Origin: Janthinobacterium sp. 64
GTDB lineage: Bacteria; Pseudomonadota; Gammaproteobacteria; Burkholderiales; Burkholderiaceae_D
Assembly (NCBI RefSeq): GCF_002813325.1
Contig: NZ_PHUG01000001.1
Coordinates: 2,542,001 to 2,606,000, forward strand
Direction: 5' to 3'
Length of the DNA stretch: 64,000 nucleotides
Under the pieces are notes generated by a model. It saw only the letters and a list, made by a program, of their open reading frames with translations, was not told where the DNA came from and made no database searches. The position numbers were made by a program, and so were the translations under genes. This document shows positions 54,487-64,000 of this stretch, piece by piece (within the stretch, counting starts at the first letter, position 1; each line of letters opens with the position of its first letter).

Positions 54487-55233
54487 TTACTCGTCGACGT
54501 AATCGGCTTCGATATCGAGTCCGCCATAGCGGTTTTCGCAAGAGCGGCGCACCAGCGTCTGCTGTCCGCCCTTGCCGTCAAGCACCATCGTCAAATCGCG
54601 GCAAGTGCGGCTGTAGCTGCCAGGTTTGGCGTCCGTGCCCGAGGGCGTCAGGCGCACTGCCAGCGGTACCGCATTGCCCAGGCCCTTGTTGCTCCACTGG
54701 CGCGTCTTGCCCTCCTCTTCATCTTTCAAGGTGCGCACGGCGGCCTTCAGCAACGATGCTTGTTCTTTGGCATTCAGCTTGGCGATGGTGACGTCGGACA
54801 GGAAAGGCGGATACACGACGGGCACCGGGTCCTTGCCCTGCACGTCCCATTTTCCACTGTTCTGCGAACAGGTGCGCCGGCTCAGGTCTTGCGACTTGCC
54901 GCCCGCCGTGACGACGAATTTCAGGTCGCGGCACACATGCGCCTTCAGGCTGTGTTCCGTCATGCCGGAGTTGCTGAAGTTATACGTGACCTTGACCATC
55001 GCGCCGCGGTCGCCACCGTTGTCCCACACGTGCGCTTCCTGGTCGTCATCGTCCTTGTTGATGTCGTTGAACAAATCGCCCAGCAGCCTGTCTTTTTCCT
55101 GCGGGGTCAGGGTGGCCACGGTGATCTCGTCGGCGATGGTGGGCGCTTGCGCGGCGGCATTGCCCAGGCAGGCGAAACCGAGGACGGCGGCGCCCAGCAG
55201 GCGCAGGGAGGGACGGGAAAGAGTCGATGGCAT
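54487..55233 (-). CDS. Periplasmic protein with two RT0821/Lpp0805-like repeats
   Basis: A 248-residue exported protein; the signal peptide ends GNAAAQ near residue 29. Two copies of one module are visible: HVWDNGGDRGAMVKV..AHVCRDLKFVVTAGGKSQDLSRRTCSQ and RQWSNKGLGNAVPLAV..SRTCRDLTMVLDGKGGQQTLVRRSCEN. Each has W-x-N-x-G at its start and the pair C-R-D-L..RxxC, as in the RT0821/Lpp0805 surface-protein family. The paired cysteines probably form one disulfide per module. Function unknown. It is divergent from groES. Confidence 0.8.
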   Translation of the reverse strand: MPSTLSRPSLRLLGAAVLGFACLGNAAAQAPTIADEITVATLTPQEKDRLLGDLFNDINKDDDDQEAHVWDNGGDRGAMVKVTYNFSNSGMTEHSLKAHVCRDLKFVVTAGGKSQDLSRRTCSQNSGKWDVQGKDPVPVVYPPFLSDVTIAKLNAKEQASLLKAAVRTLKDEEEGKTRQWSNKGLGNAVPLAVRLTPSGTDAKPGSYSRTCRDLTMVLDGKGGQQTLVRRSCENRYGGLDIEADYVDE

Positions 55234-55466
55234 GGTGAGTGAGCTTTCAGGTGCGAATGGCGATATTGATATGCAATTCTAATCATCTTATCAAAGTCCA
55301 TAGTAAAACTCTGTTTCCTGTGCGTACAGGAACGCCGTCCGCCCGAAGGGCATGCTAGAGTCGCGCCTGTTGCTGACGCCCGGAAACGAGCCTTGCGTTT
55401 GCGCAAACCCTGTGTAAATGCAGGCTGCGCAGAACGTCTAAGCTTATCTTCCCGGAGAATAAGCCC
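55234..55466. other. Intergenic region upstream of groESL
   Basis: No gene is seen. It should contain the promoter of the minus-strand periplasmic protein. A 12-bp perfect palindrome GTTTGCGCAAAC lies at 55397-55408. Confidence 0.4.
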
Positions 55467-55495
55467 TTGAATAAGCCCCCTACCGTCCCTATAAT
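55467..55495 (+). promoter_or_regulatory. Sigma-70 promoter of groESL
   Basis: TTGAAT (55467-55472) and a consensus TATAAT (55490-55495) are spaced by 17 bases. The -10 box abuts the CIRCE operator, so HrcA binding should block transcription. Confidence 0.85.
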
Positions 55496-55521
55496 TAGCA
55501 CTCGTTAGTAGAGAGTGCTAA
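55495..55521. promoter_or_regulatory. CIRCE operator (HrcA site)
   Basis: TTAGCACTC-N9-GAGTGCTAA, a perfect match to the CIRCE consensus. It predicts HrcA repression of groESL relieved by heat shock. hrcA itself is not in the window. Confidence 0.96.
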
Positions 55522-55760
55522 CAAACTCTTTCGTAGCAATCCTCAGGACATGATGGTGCATGCCGTACAACAGCAGGGAACGCTACGCGGCGGGCGACGC
55601 CGCGATGCACCACTGCTCAAGCCGGCACGCACCGATGCCATGGGGTTTGCTTGACCGTTGCGGGCTGCTTTCAACGGCGGTCACTGAAAGCACGCCTGGC
55701 GCTGTGCCAGGCATGTATTCATTTAGCAACACCTATCCATTGAACTTTAAGGAGTTTTGT
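55522..55760 (+). other. Long structured 5' leader of groESL
   Basis: About 240 untranslated bases lie between CIRCE and the groES start. Three hairpins can be drawn: TGGTGCAT/ATGCACCA (55554-55612) enclosing CGCGGCG/CGCCGCG, then TGACC-GTTG/CAAC-GGTCA (55652-55683), then GCCTGGC/GCCAGGC (55694-55712). An upstream in-frame extension of groES exists but has no conserved content. Confidence 0.6.
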
Positions 55761-56051
55761 ATGAATCTGCGCCCATTGAACGATCGCGTCATCGTCAAAC
55801 GCCTCGACCAGGAAACCAAAACTGCGTCCGGCCTCATCATTCCTGATGCAGCCGCTGAAAAACCGGATCAAGGCGAAGTCCTTGCCGTAGGCAATGGCAA
55901 GATTCTCGACGACGGCAAAGTCCGTCCTCTGGATGTCAAAGTGGGCGACCGCGTCCTGTTCGGCAAGTACGCCGGCCAAACCGTCAAAGTTGACGGCGAT
56001 GAGCTGCTGGTCATGCGCGAAGAAGACATCATGGCGATCGTCGTCAAGTAA
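55761..56051 (+). CDS. groES: Co-chaperonin GroES
   Basis: A 96-residue Gro[26 protein letters not shown] with the mobile loop around residues 17-32 ([14 protein letters not shown]), and the closing [13 protein letters not shown]. It forms the heptameric lid on GroEL. AAGGAG selects the ATG at 55761. It is co-transcribed with groEL under the CIRCE-controlled promoter. Confidence 0.98.
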   Translation: MNLRPLNDRVIVKRLDQETKTASGLIIPDAAAEKPDQGEVLAVGNGKILDDGKVRPLDVKVGDRVLFGKYAGQTVKVDGDELLVMREEDIMAIVVK

Positions 56052-56068
56052 TTGTTTCCACGTTGTAG

Positions 56069-57751
<1,683 letters not shown>

Positions 57752-57848
57752 CCCCGGCATCCCCGCGCGCAGGCGACGGCGCGCAGGGATGCATACGCCG
57801 GGGAGAAACAGCAGACCAAAAGCTGCCAGCGCCTCCCCGGCAGCCCCG

Positions 57849-57881
57849 AAAGCTATCTTCTACGGAAGGTAGCTTTTTTTT
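57849..57881 (+). terminator. Terminator of groESL
   Basis: AAAGCTATCTTC-TACG-GAAGGTAGCTTT forms a stem with one G-U and a 4-nt loop, followed by eight T residues. Confidence 0.9.
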
Positions 57882-57971
57882 CGCCTGCCTTTTCAGCAAG
57901 CCCGGCGATTGCCCGCCTGCGCGTTTTGCTTTAGCATGGCCGCCATCGTCCCTCTTTCTCACGCCACCATC

Positions 57972-58445
57972 ATGCCGCCACGCGCCTCTTCTTCCAAAAC
58001 CACCATCATCGCCGGCATCCTGGCCGGCTTGCTGGCCGCCGGGATCGGCGCTTTCTACCTGCACCAGCAGTCCGCGCCGCACGCAAGCAATGCCCCGGCC
58101 GCGAACAGCCAGGCGGCGCAGGAGCAGAACGCGCGCGCCGTCGATGCGCTGATGGCATTGCCGGAAATCAAGGCGTGGTCGGCGCATATCGAAAAGGCAT
58201 CAGGCGGCCGCGCCCATGGCGCCGTGATGGAAACGTCGCCCGAGACGCGCCTCGTCGATGGCGTCGCCAGCTACCAGCTGAGCTTTTTCGAAAGCACGCC
58301 CGATGCGGCCCACCGCTGGGAAAGTTTCGTCGTCACGCCGGACGGCAAGCGCATCCTCGTCGACGACATCGTCAGCGGCGACCTGATCAGCCTGGAACAA
58401 TGGCGCAAGGACAGCGCGCCCATGCAGCGCATCGCCACGCAGTAA
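57972..58445 (+). CDS. Membrane-anchored hypothetical protein
   Basis: A 157-residue protein (if started at ATG 57972) with one N-terminal membrane segment (TIIAGILAGLLAAGIGAFYL) and an Ala-rich linker. A periplasmic domain follows (ALPEIKAWSAHIEKASGGRAHG..YQLSFFESTPDAAHRWESFVV..ILVDDIVSGDLISL), beta-rich and PepSY-like in feel. No family is certain. No good ribosome site marks a start, so earlier ATGs at 57936 or 57909 cannot be excluded. Confidence 0.65.
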   Translation: MPPRASSSKTTIIAGILAGLLAAGIGAFYLHQQSAPHASNAPAANSQAAQEQNARAVDALMALPEIKAWSAHIEKASGGRAHGAVMETSPETRLVDGVASYQLSFFESTPDAAHRWESFVVTPDGKRILVDDIVSGDLISLEQWRKDSAPMQRIATQ

Positions 58446-58527
58446 CTACGCCGGCGTCCCTTGCGGCGGACGCTTGCGTTGCAGCGCAAGCTTTACTTTC
58501 TGGCATCGAAGACCGATACTCGTCCAC

Positions 58528-59085
58528 ATGCCCGCCATCACTGTCCGCTCCCTCACGCCAGACGACGCCAGCGCCTACCGCGCGCTGCGCCTGGCCGGCA
58601 TCGCCGAACTGCCCGCCGCCTTCTGCACCACGCACGCAGCGGAAAGCGCCTTGCCGCTGGCACAGATCGCCCAGCGCTTGCGCACCACCTCGCACCAAAT
58701 AATATTTGGCGCTTTCAATGAAGAACAATTGATCGCCATAGCCGGCCTGCGCCGCGAACCGATCGCCGTCGTGCATGACAAGGCCAGCCTGTGGGGCGTG
58801 TATGTGGCGCCGCAGGCGCGTGGACGCGGCGCGGGACGGCAACTGGTGCACGCCGCCATCGCGCACGCCTGCGCCATTCCCGAACTGGGCCGCGTGTGCC
58901 TGGCCGTGGCGCAGGACAACCACGCGGCGTTGAGCCTGTACCTGGGCTGCGGCTTTACCCTGGCGGACTGTCCCGCAGCGGATGGCATGCTGCAAATGCA
59001 GCTGTTGCTGCCCCGCCCTGCCCTTGCAAGTGCCGAAAGTAATGTCTTTATGAAAATCAATACCTTACAAATCCCTGCGAAATAG
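58528..59085 (+). CDS. GNAT family N-acetyltransferase
   Basis: A 185-residue acetyltransferase. The N-terminal ITVRSLTPDDASAYRALRL, the acetyl-CoA motif A VAPQARGRGAGRQLVHAAI (P-loop Q-x-R-G-x-G), and AVAQDNHAALSLYLGCGFTL are typical of GNAT. A short C-terminal tail after about residue 165 is unlike the family core. The substrate is unknown. The ribosome site is weak. Confidence 0.88.
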   Translation: MPAITVRSLTPDDASAYRALRLAGIAELPAAFCTTHAAESALPLAQIAQRLRTTSHQIIFGAFNEEQLIAIAGLRREPIAVVHDKASLWGVYVAPQARGRGAGRQLVHAAIAHACAIPELGRVCLAVAQDNHAALSLYLGCGFTLADCPAADGMLQMQLLLPRPALASAESNVFMKINTLQIPAK

Positions 59086-59167
59086 CGGACAGGCCGTTTT
59101 TTCTGTTGCAAGCAAACGCGGCAGGCCTTAGCATCGCGGCTTACAAAAAAAACTTGGGGGAGAGCCA

Positions 59168-60742
59168 ATGTCATCGGCCGAGACACAAACCGCCACGGGC
59201 AAAATGCCGCGGCAAATACCGTACATCATCGCCAACGAAGGCTGCGAACGCTTCAGCTTTTATGGCATGCGCAATATCCTGACCGTTTTCCTGATCAGCA
59301 CCCTGTTGCTGCAGCTTCCGGCCGAGCAGCGCACGGGCGAAGCCAAGCACGTGTTCCACACCTTCGTCATCGGCGTGTATTTCTTCCCGCTGCTGGGCGG
59401 CTGGCTGGCCGACCGCTTCTTTGGCAAGTACAACACCATCTTCTGGCTCAGCCTCGTGTATTGCGCCGGGCATGCCTCGCTGGCCATTTTCGAGAACAAT
59501 GTCAAGGGCTTCTATTTCGGCCTGTTCCTGATCGCCTTCGGCTCCGGCGGCATCAAGCCTCTTGTCGCCTCGTTCGTCGGCGACCAGTTCGACCAGACCA
59601 ATAAGCACAAGGCCAAGCTGGTCTTCGAGCTGTTTTACTGGATCATCAACTTCGGCTCCTTCTTCGCCTCGTGGCTGATGCCGATGTTCCTGCGCGATTA
59701 CGGCCCGGCCGTCGCCTTCGGCATTCCCGGCCTGATGATGCTGGCCGCCACCATCGTGTTCTGGATGGGCAGCAAGAAATACGTGCACGTGCCGCCTGCA
59801 CCGCCGAATCCCGACTCGTTTACCCGCGTCGCCCGCACCGCCCTGCTGGCGCGTGTCGATGGCGGTTCACGCCCCGGCCTGTATGTGGCTTACGTCGGCG
59901 TGATCGGCGCGCTGTACGCGTTCTACAGCGTCCCCGAATGGGGCTTCGTGATTTCGGCGTGTACCGCGCTGGTATTGCTGCTGGCCTTCGGCAGCATCGG
60001 CACGGCCATGCAGCTGGAACGCGCGCGCGGCATCCACCCGGATCATGCCGTCGAAGGCGTGCGCTCGGTCCTGCGCATCCTCGTCATCTTCGCCCTCGTC
60101 ACGCCCTTCTTCTCGCTGTTCGACCAGAAGGCTTCGACCTGGATCGTGCAGGCCGAATCGATGACCAAGCCGGAAGGCTTCCTGCCATCGCAGATGCAGG
60201 CACTGAACCCGTTGCTGGTAATGCTGCTGATCCCGTTCAATAACCTGGTGCTGTACCCGAGCCTGCAGCGCTTTGGCTGGCAGCCGACGGCGTTGCGCCG
60301 CATGACGGCCGGCATCGGCTTTTCCTCGCTGTCGTGGATCGTCATCGGTATGCTGCAGTTGTCGCTCGACAGCGGCAATTCCGTTTCCATCTTCTGGCAG
60401 ATCCTGCCGTACGCGCTGCTGACCCTGGGCGAAGTACTGGTGTCGGCCACGGGGCTGGAGTTTGCCTACAGCCAGGCGCCGGCATCGATGAAGGGCGCCA
60501 TCATGAGCTTCTGGAACCTGTCGACCACCGTCGGCAACCTGTGGGTGCTGATCGTCAACAAGAGCGTGATGAACGAAGGCGTGATCAGCAAGATCGGCCA
60601 GAGCGGCATCAGCGTGACGGCCTTCCAGATGTTCTTCTTCGCCGCCTTTGCAGCGGTGGCCATGCTGGCCTTCGGCCTGTATGCACGCAACTACAAGATG
60701 GTCGACAACTACCGCCAGGCGGTGGTGCCGGCGAAAGCATGA
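59168..60742 (+). CDS. POT family peptide MFS transporter
   Basis: A 524-residue proton-coupled oligopeptide transporter with about 14 hydrophobic segments. The POT signatures are NEGCERFSFYGMRN (ExxERF type) and the PTR2 motif FGSGGIKPLVASFVGDQF, with FYWIINFGSFFASW after it. It imports di- and tripeptides with protons across the inner membrane. GGGGGAGAG precedes the ATG. Confidence 0.94.
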   Translation: MSSAETQTATGKMPRQIPYIIANEGCERFSFYGMRNILTVFLISTLLLQLPAEQRTGEAKHVFHTFVIGVYFFPLLGGWLADRFFGKYNTIFWLSLVYCAGHASLAIFENNVKGFYFGLFLIAFGSGGIKPLVASFVGDQFDQTNKHKAKLVFELFYWIINFGSFFASWLMPMFLRDYGPAVAFGIPGLMMLAATIVFWMGSKKYVHVPPAPPNPDSFTRVARTALLARVDGGSRPGLYVAYVGVIGALYAFYSVPEWGFVISACTALVLLLAFGSIGTAMQLERARGIHPDHAVEGVRSVLRILVIFALVTPFFSLFDQKASTWIVQAESMTKPEGFLPSQMQALNPLLVMLLIPFNNLVLYPSLQRFGWQPTALRRMTAGIGFSSLSWIVIGMLQLSLDSGNSVSIFWQILPYALLTLGEVLVSATGLEFAYSQAPASMKGAIMSFWNLSTTVGNLWVLIVNKSVMNEGVISKIGQSGISVTAFQMFFFAAFAAVAMLAFGLYARNYKMVDNYRQAVVPAKA

Positions 60743-60768
60743 TGCCGGTTTGATTTGCCGCAATCAAG

Positions 60769-60792
60769 AAGGGCGCCCTCGGGCGCCCTTTT

Positions 60793-60794
<2 letters not shown>
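60769..60794 (+). terminator. Terminator of the POT transporter gene
   Basis: GGGCGCCC-TC-GGGCGCCC, preceded by AA, is followed by six T residues that run into the convergent pgm stop codon. Confidence 0.88.
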
Positions 60795-62433
<1,639 letters not shown>

Positions 62434-62532
62434 TTATTAACTTCTCATGTTAACCGATGCTGGCCGCGGGGCAAAGCGTTGTACGCCTGCCACGGTGCGG
62501 CAAGCCGCTTAGCGCGACATCGCGGCATGCCA

Positions 62533-62538
62533 TATAAT
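62533..62538 (+). promoter_or_regulatory. Candidate -10 box of the sigma factor gene
   Basis: TATAAT, overlapping the left end of the Fur box by two bases; no strong -35 box is seen 16 to 18 bases upstream. Confidence 0.4.
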
Positions 62539-62553
62539 GAGAATCATTCTCAT
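62537..62553. promoter_or_regulatory. Fur box in front of the ECF sigma gene
   Basis: ATGAGAAT-C-ATTCTCAT is a perfect 17-bp palindrome. With its flank it matches 16 of 19 positions of the Fur consensus GATAATGATAATCATTATC. It ends immediately before the ATG and overlaps the -10 box. It predicts iron repression of the sigma/fecR unit. Confidence 0.88.
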
Positions 62554-63078
62554 ATGCGGCATTCCTGGCTGCGGACTCATACATCGGACGCCGTGGTTGC
62601 ACGCTATTACCAAGAACTGTTGAACTTTTGCTGGCGCAGCTTGCGCAACCGCGAGGCTGCTGCCGACCTGGTGCAGGAAAGCTATGCGCGCGTGCTGGGC
62701 GAAGCGGCCGTGCGCGAACCGCGCGCGCTGCTGTACCACACGGCGCGCAACCTGCTGATCGACCAGCACCGGCGCGCCGCCTTGCGCCAGCACGAGGCAC
62801 TCGACACCCTGCCGGAGGCCGCGCATCCGGCCGCGCCGCACCATTTGCAGCCGGAGCAGGCGCTCGAAAGCAGCCAGGACTGGCAAGCCTGCGTGGCCGC
62901 CATCGACGCCTTGCCGCCGCGCTGCCGCGACGCCTTCGTGCTGCACATCTTCGAGCAATTGCCGCACGCGCAGATCGCCGCGCGCATGGGCATTTCCGTG
63001 AGCATGGTGGAAAAACATATCGCGCGTGGCATGCTCAGTTGTCAGGCACAGTTGCATTCTTTACGGGAAGCCACATAA
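62554..63078 (+). CDS. FecI-like ECF sigma factor
   Basis: A 174-residue sigma-70 family ECF factor. Region 2 is VVARYYQELLNFCWRSLRNREAAADLVQESYARVL, and region 4 is LPPRCRDAFVLHIFEQLPHAQIAARMGISVSMVEKHI. This is the iron-starvation FecI type that activates a TonB-dependent receptor gene. The start at 62554 lies just after the Fur palindrome and lacks a ribosome site, so the mRNA may have little or no leader. Its stop overlaps the fecR start as TAATG. Confidence 0.9.
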   Translation: MRHSWLRTHTSDAVVARYYQELLNFCWRSLRNREAAADLVQESYARVLGEAAVREPRALLYHTARNLLIDQHRRAALRQHEALDTLPEAAHPAAPHHLQPEQALESSQDWQACVAAIDALPPRCRDAFVLHIFEQLPHAQIAARMGISVSMVEKHIARGMLSCQAQLHSLREAT

Positions 63079-64000
63079 TGGCGCCCATGACCGCCCTTCC
63101 GCCCCGCCATGCTTTCGGCCCTTCCGCCCAGGAGCAGGCGGACGTGCGCGAGCATGCCGACTTTGCCGCCACGCAAGACCCGGTAGCGCTGGCCGCCGCC
63201 ACGTGGTTCAGCCGGCGCGGCAACCTCGATGCGCAGCAACAGGCCGAGTTTGCCGCCTGGCTGGCGGACGATGCGCGTCACGCCCAAGAGTATGCGCAGC
63301 TCAAAGACACGCACCGCGCCGTGCGCCGGATTCCCCCGCACATCGCCGCGCGCTGGGCCGTGCCAGCGCCATCCCCCCGCCGCCCGCTTCTGCGCTCCCT
63401 GCGCGTGCTGCCGTATGCGGCGGCCGCCATGCTGCTGCTCGGCGTGGGCGCGGGCGGCTACCAGTGGTGGCAGCAACCCACGTTCAGCCAGTCGTATGCC
63501 ACCGCGCGCGGCCAGCGCCTGGCCGTTGCCCTGCCCGACGGCAGCAGCATGCAGCTCGATACGGCCACGCAGCTGCACGTCACCGTGTACCGCCAGCGCC
63601 GCGAAGTGCGCCTGGCGCACGGCGAAGCGCTGTTCCAGGTGCAGGCGAAGCAAGGACAAGCGTTCGACGTGCTCAGCGGCCCCTTGAGAGTGACGGTGGT
63701 GGGTACGCAGTTTTCCGTGCGCAACACCGTGGCCCACGACGGCCAGTTGCGCGTGGCCGTGCAACATGGCCAGGTGCGCGTGGCGGGCGCGCGGCAAGAG
63801 CTGGTCGACCTGACGGCCGGCCAGGGCGTCAGCAGCGATGCCGGCGGCCGCCTGTCTGAAATTGCCAGCCTGGCCCCGGGCAGCGTGGCGCCGTGGCGCA
63901 GCGGCAGGATCACCTTCGACAATGTGCCGCTGGGCGCGGCGCTGGCCGAGTTCGAACGCTATGGCGACACGGGCCTGGCCGTGCGCGATCCCGCCGTGGC
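63078..64000 (+). CDS. fecR: FecR-type anti-sigma/signal-transducing protein (partial, runs off the window)
   Basis: The frame from ATG 63078 is open to the window end (307 codons visible). The cytoplasmic N-terminal part has the FecR anti-sigma domain (ALAAATWFSRRG, then DARHAQEYAQLKDTHRAVR). One membrane segment follows near residues 115-132 (VLPYAAAAMLLLGVGAGG). The periplasmic FecR domain comes next (YATARGQRLAVALPDGSSMQL, GEALFQV, GTQFSVR). It relays signals from a TonB-dependent receptor to the sigma factor. It is coupled to the sigma gene by TAATG. The C terminus lies outside. Confidence 0.92.
   Translation, partial: MAPMTALPPRHAFGPSAQEQADVREHADFAATQDPVALAAATWFSRRGNLDAQQQAEFAAWLADDARHAQEYAQLKDTHRAVRRIPPHIAARWAVPAPSPRRPLLRSLRVLPYAAAAMLLLGVGAGGYQWWQQPTFSQSYATARGQRLAVALPDGSSMQLDTATQLHVTVYRQRREVRLAHGEALFQVQAKQGQAFDVLSGPLRVTVVGTQFSVRNTVAHDGQLRVAVQHGQVRVAGARQELVDLTAGQGVSSDAGGRLSEIASLAPGSVAPWRSGRITFDNVPLGAALAEFERYGDTGLAVRDPAV

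Noticed and set aside
55560..55760. N-terminal extension of GroES from an upstream in-frame ATG
   Set aside because: The extra 67 residues are not GroES-like, the region folds into hairpins, and a strong ribosome site marks the standard start.

Overview
The window is GC-rich DNA with short intergenic gaps, from a betaproteobacterium of the Burkholderiales. Oxalobacteraceae is most likely and a Janthinobacterium-type genome fits best; this is inferred from family resemblance and gene order, not from a database match. Pointers are a phasin, a pyruvate dehydrogenase operon whose E3 carries its own lipoyl domain, the order ZapB-like / zapA / 6S RNA / EVE protein, and an HrcA-type CIRCE in front of groESL. 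Almost everything is chromosomal core or common accessory content. I see no prophage, insertion sequence, CRISPR array or conjugative module.

Layout. 1-6.1 kb: phasin, then a minus-strand block fkpB-ispH and livHMGF (branched-chain amino acid ABC transporter; its likely binding protein livK lies 41 kb away at 45.4 kb). 6.2-9 kb: radC, rpmB-rpmG, a membrane fatty-acid desaturase. 9-13 kb: MscS channel, RsmB-family RNA methyltransferase, purN, a barstar-like protein. 13-18.9 kb: glycine-zipper protein, spermidine-synthase-like protein, an orphan GspE-type ATPase, tRNA-Lys, and small secreted or unknown proteins. 19-26.1 kb: S9 peptidase, MFS carrier, a BON protein with three Cx10C loops, an HEIGH protein and an M49-like peptidase. 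26.2-33 kb: SDR/LysR pair, then a tripartite EmrAB-OMF efflux operon with a divergent TetR gene and two matching operators. 33-34.2 kb: a compact, degenerate metallophosphoesterase with a STAND-like C-terminal segment, the strangest gene here. 34.5-40.7 kb: aceE-aceF-lpdA. 41-41.25 kb: a tandem pair of 123-bp palindromic elements. 41.4-45.2 kb: folD, oligopeptidase A, holC and a helical protein. 45.4-52.1 kb: livK, LysR, an NAD(P)-binding protein, cytochrome c, ilvD, LysR. 52.1-55.2 kb: lgt, EVE protein, 6S RNA, zapA, ZapB-like, a duplicated-domain periplasmic protein. 55.4-57.8 kb: groES-groEL. 58-64 kb: membrane-anchored protein, GNAT, POT peptide transporter, pgm, and a Fur-box-controlled FecI-type sigma factor followed by a fecR cut by the window end.

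The regulatory DNA is informative. There is a perfect CIRCE and a perfect 17-bp Fur palindrome. Two good sigma-70 promoters place +1 on the start codon (a LysR gene and the ZapB-like gene), predicting leaderless mRNAs. The groESL leader is unusually long and structured, and a large hairpin sits between aceE and aceF.
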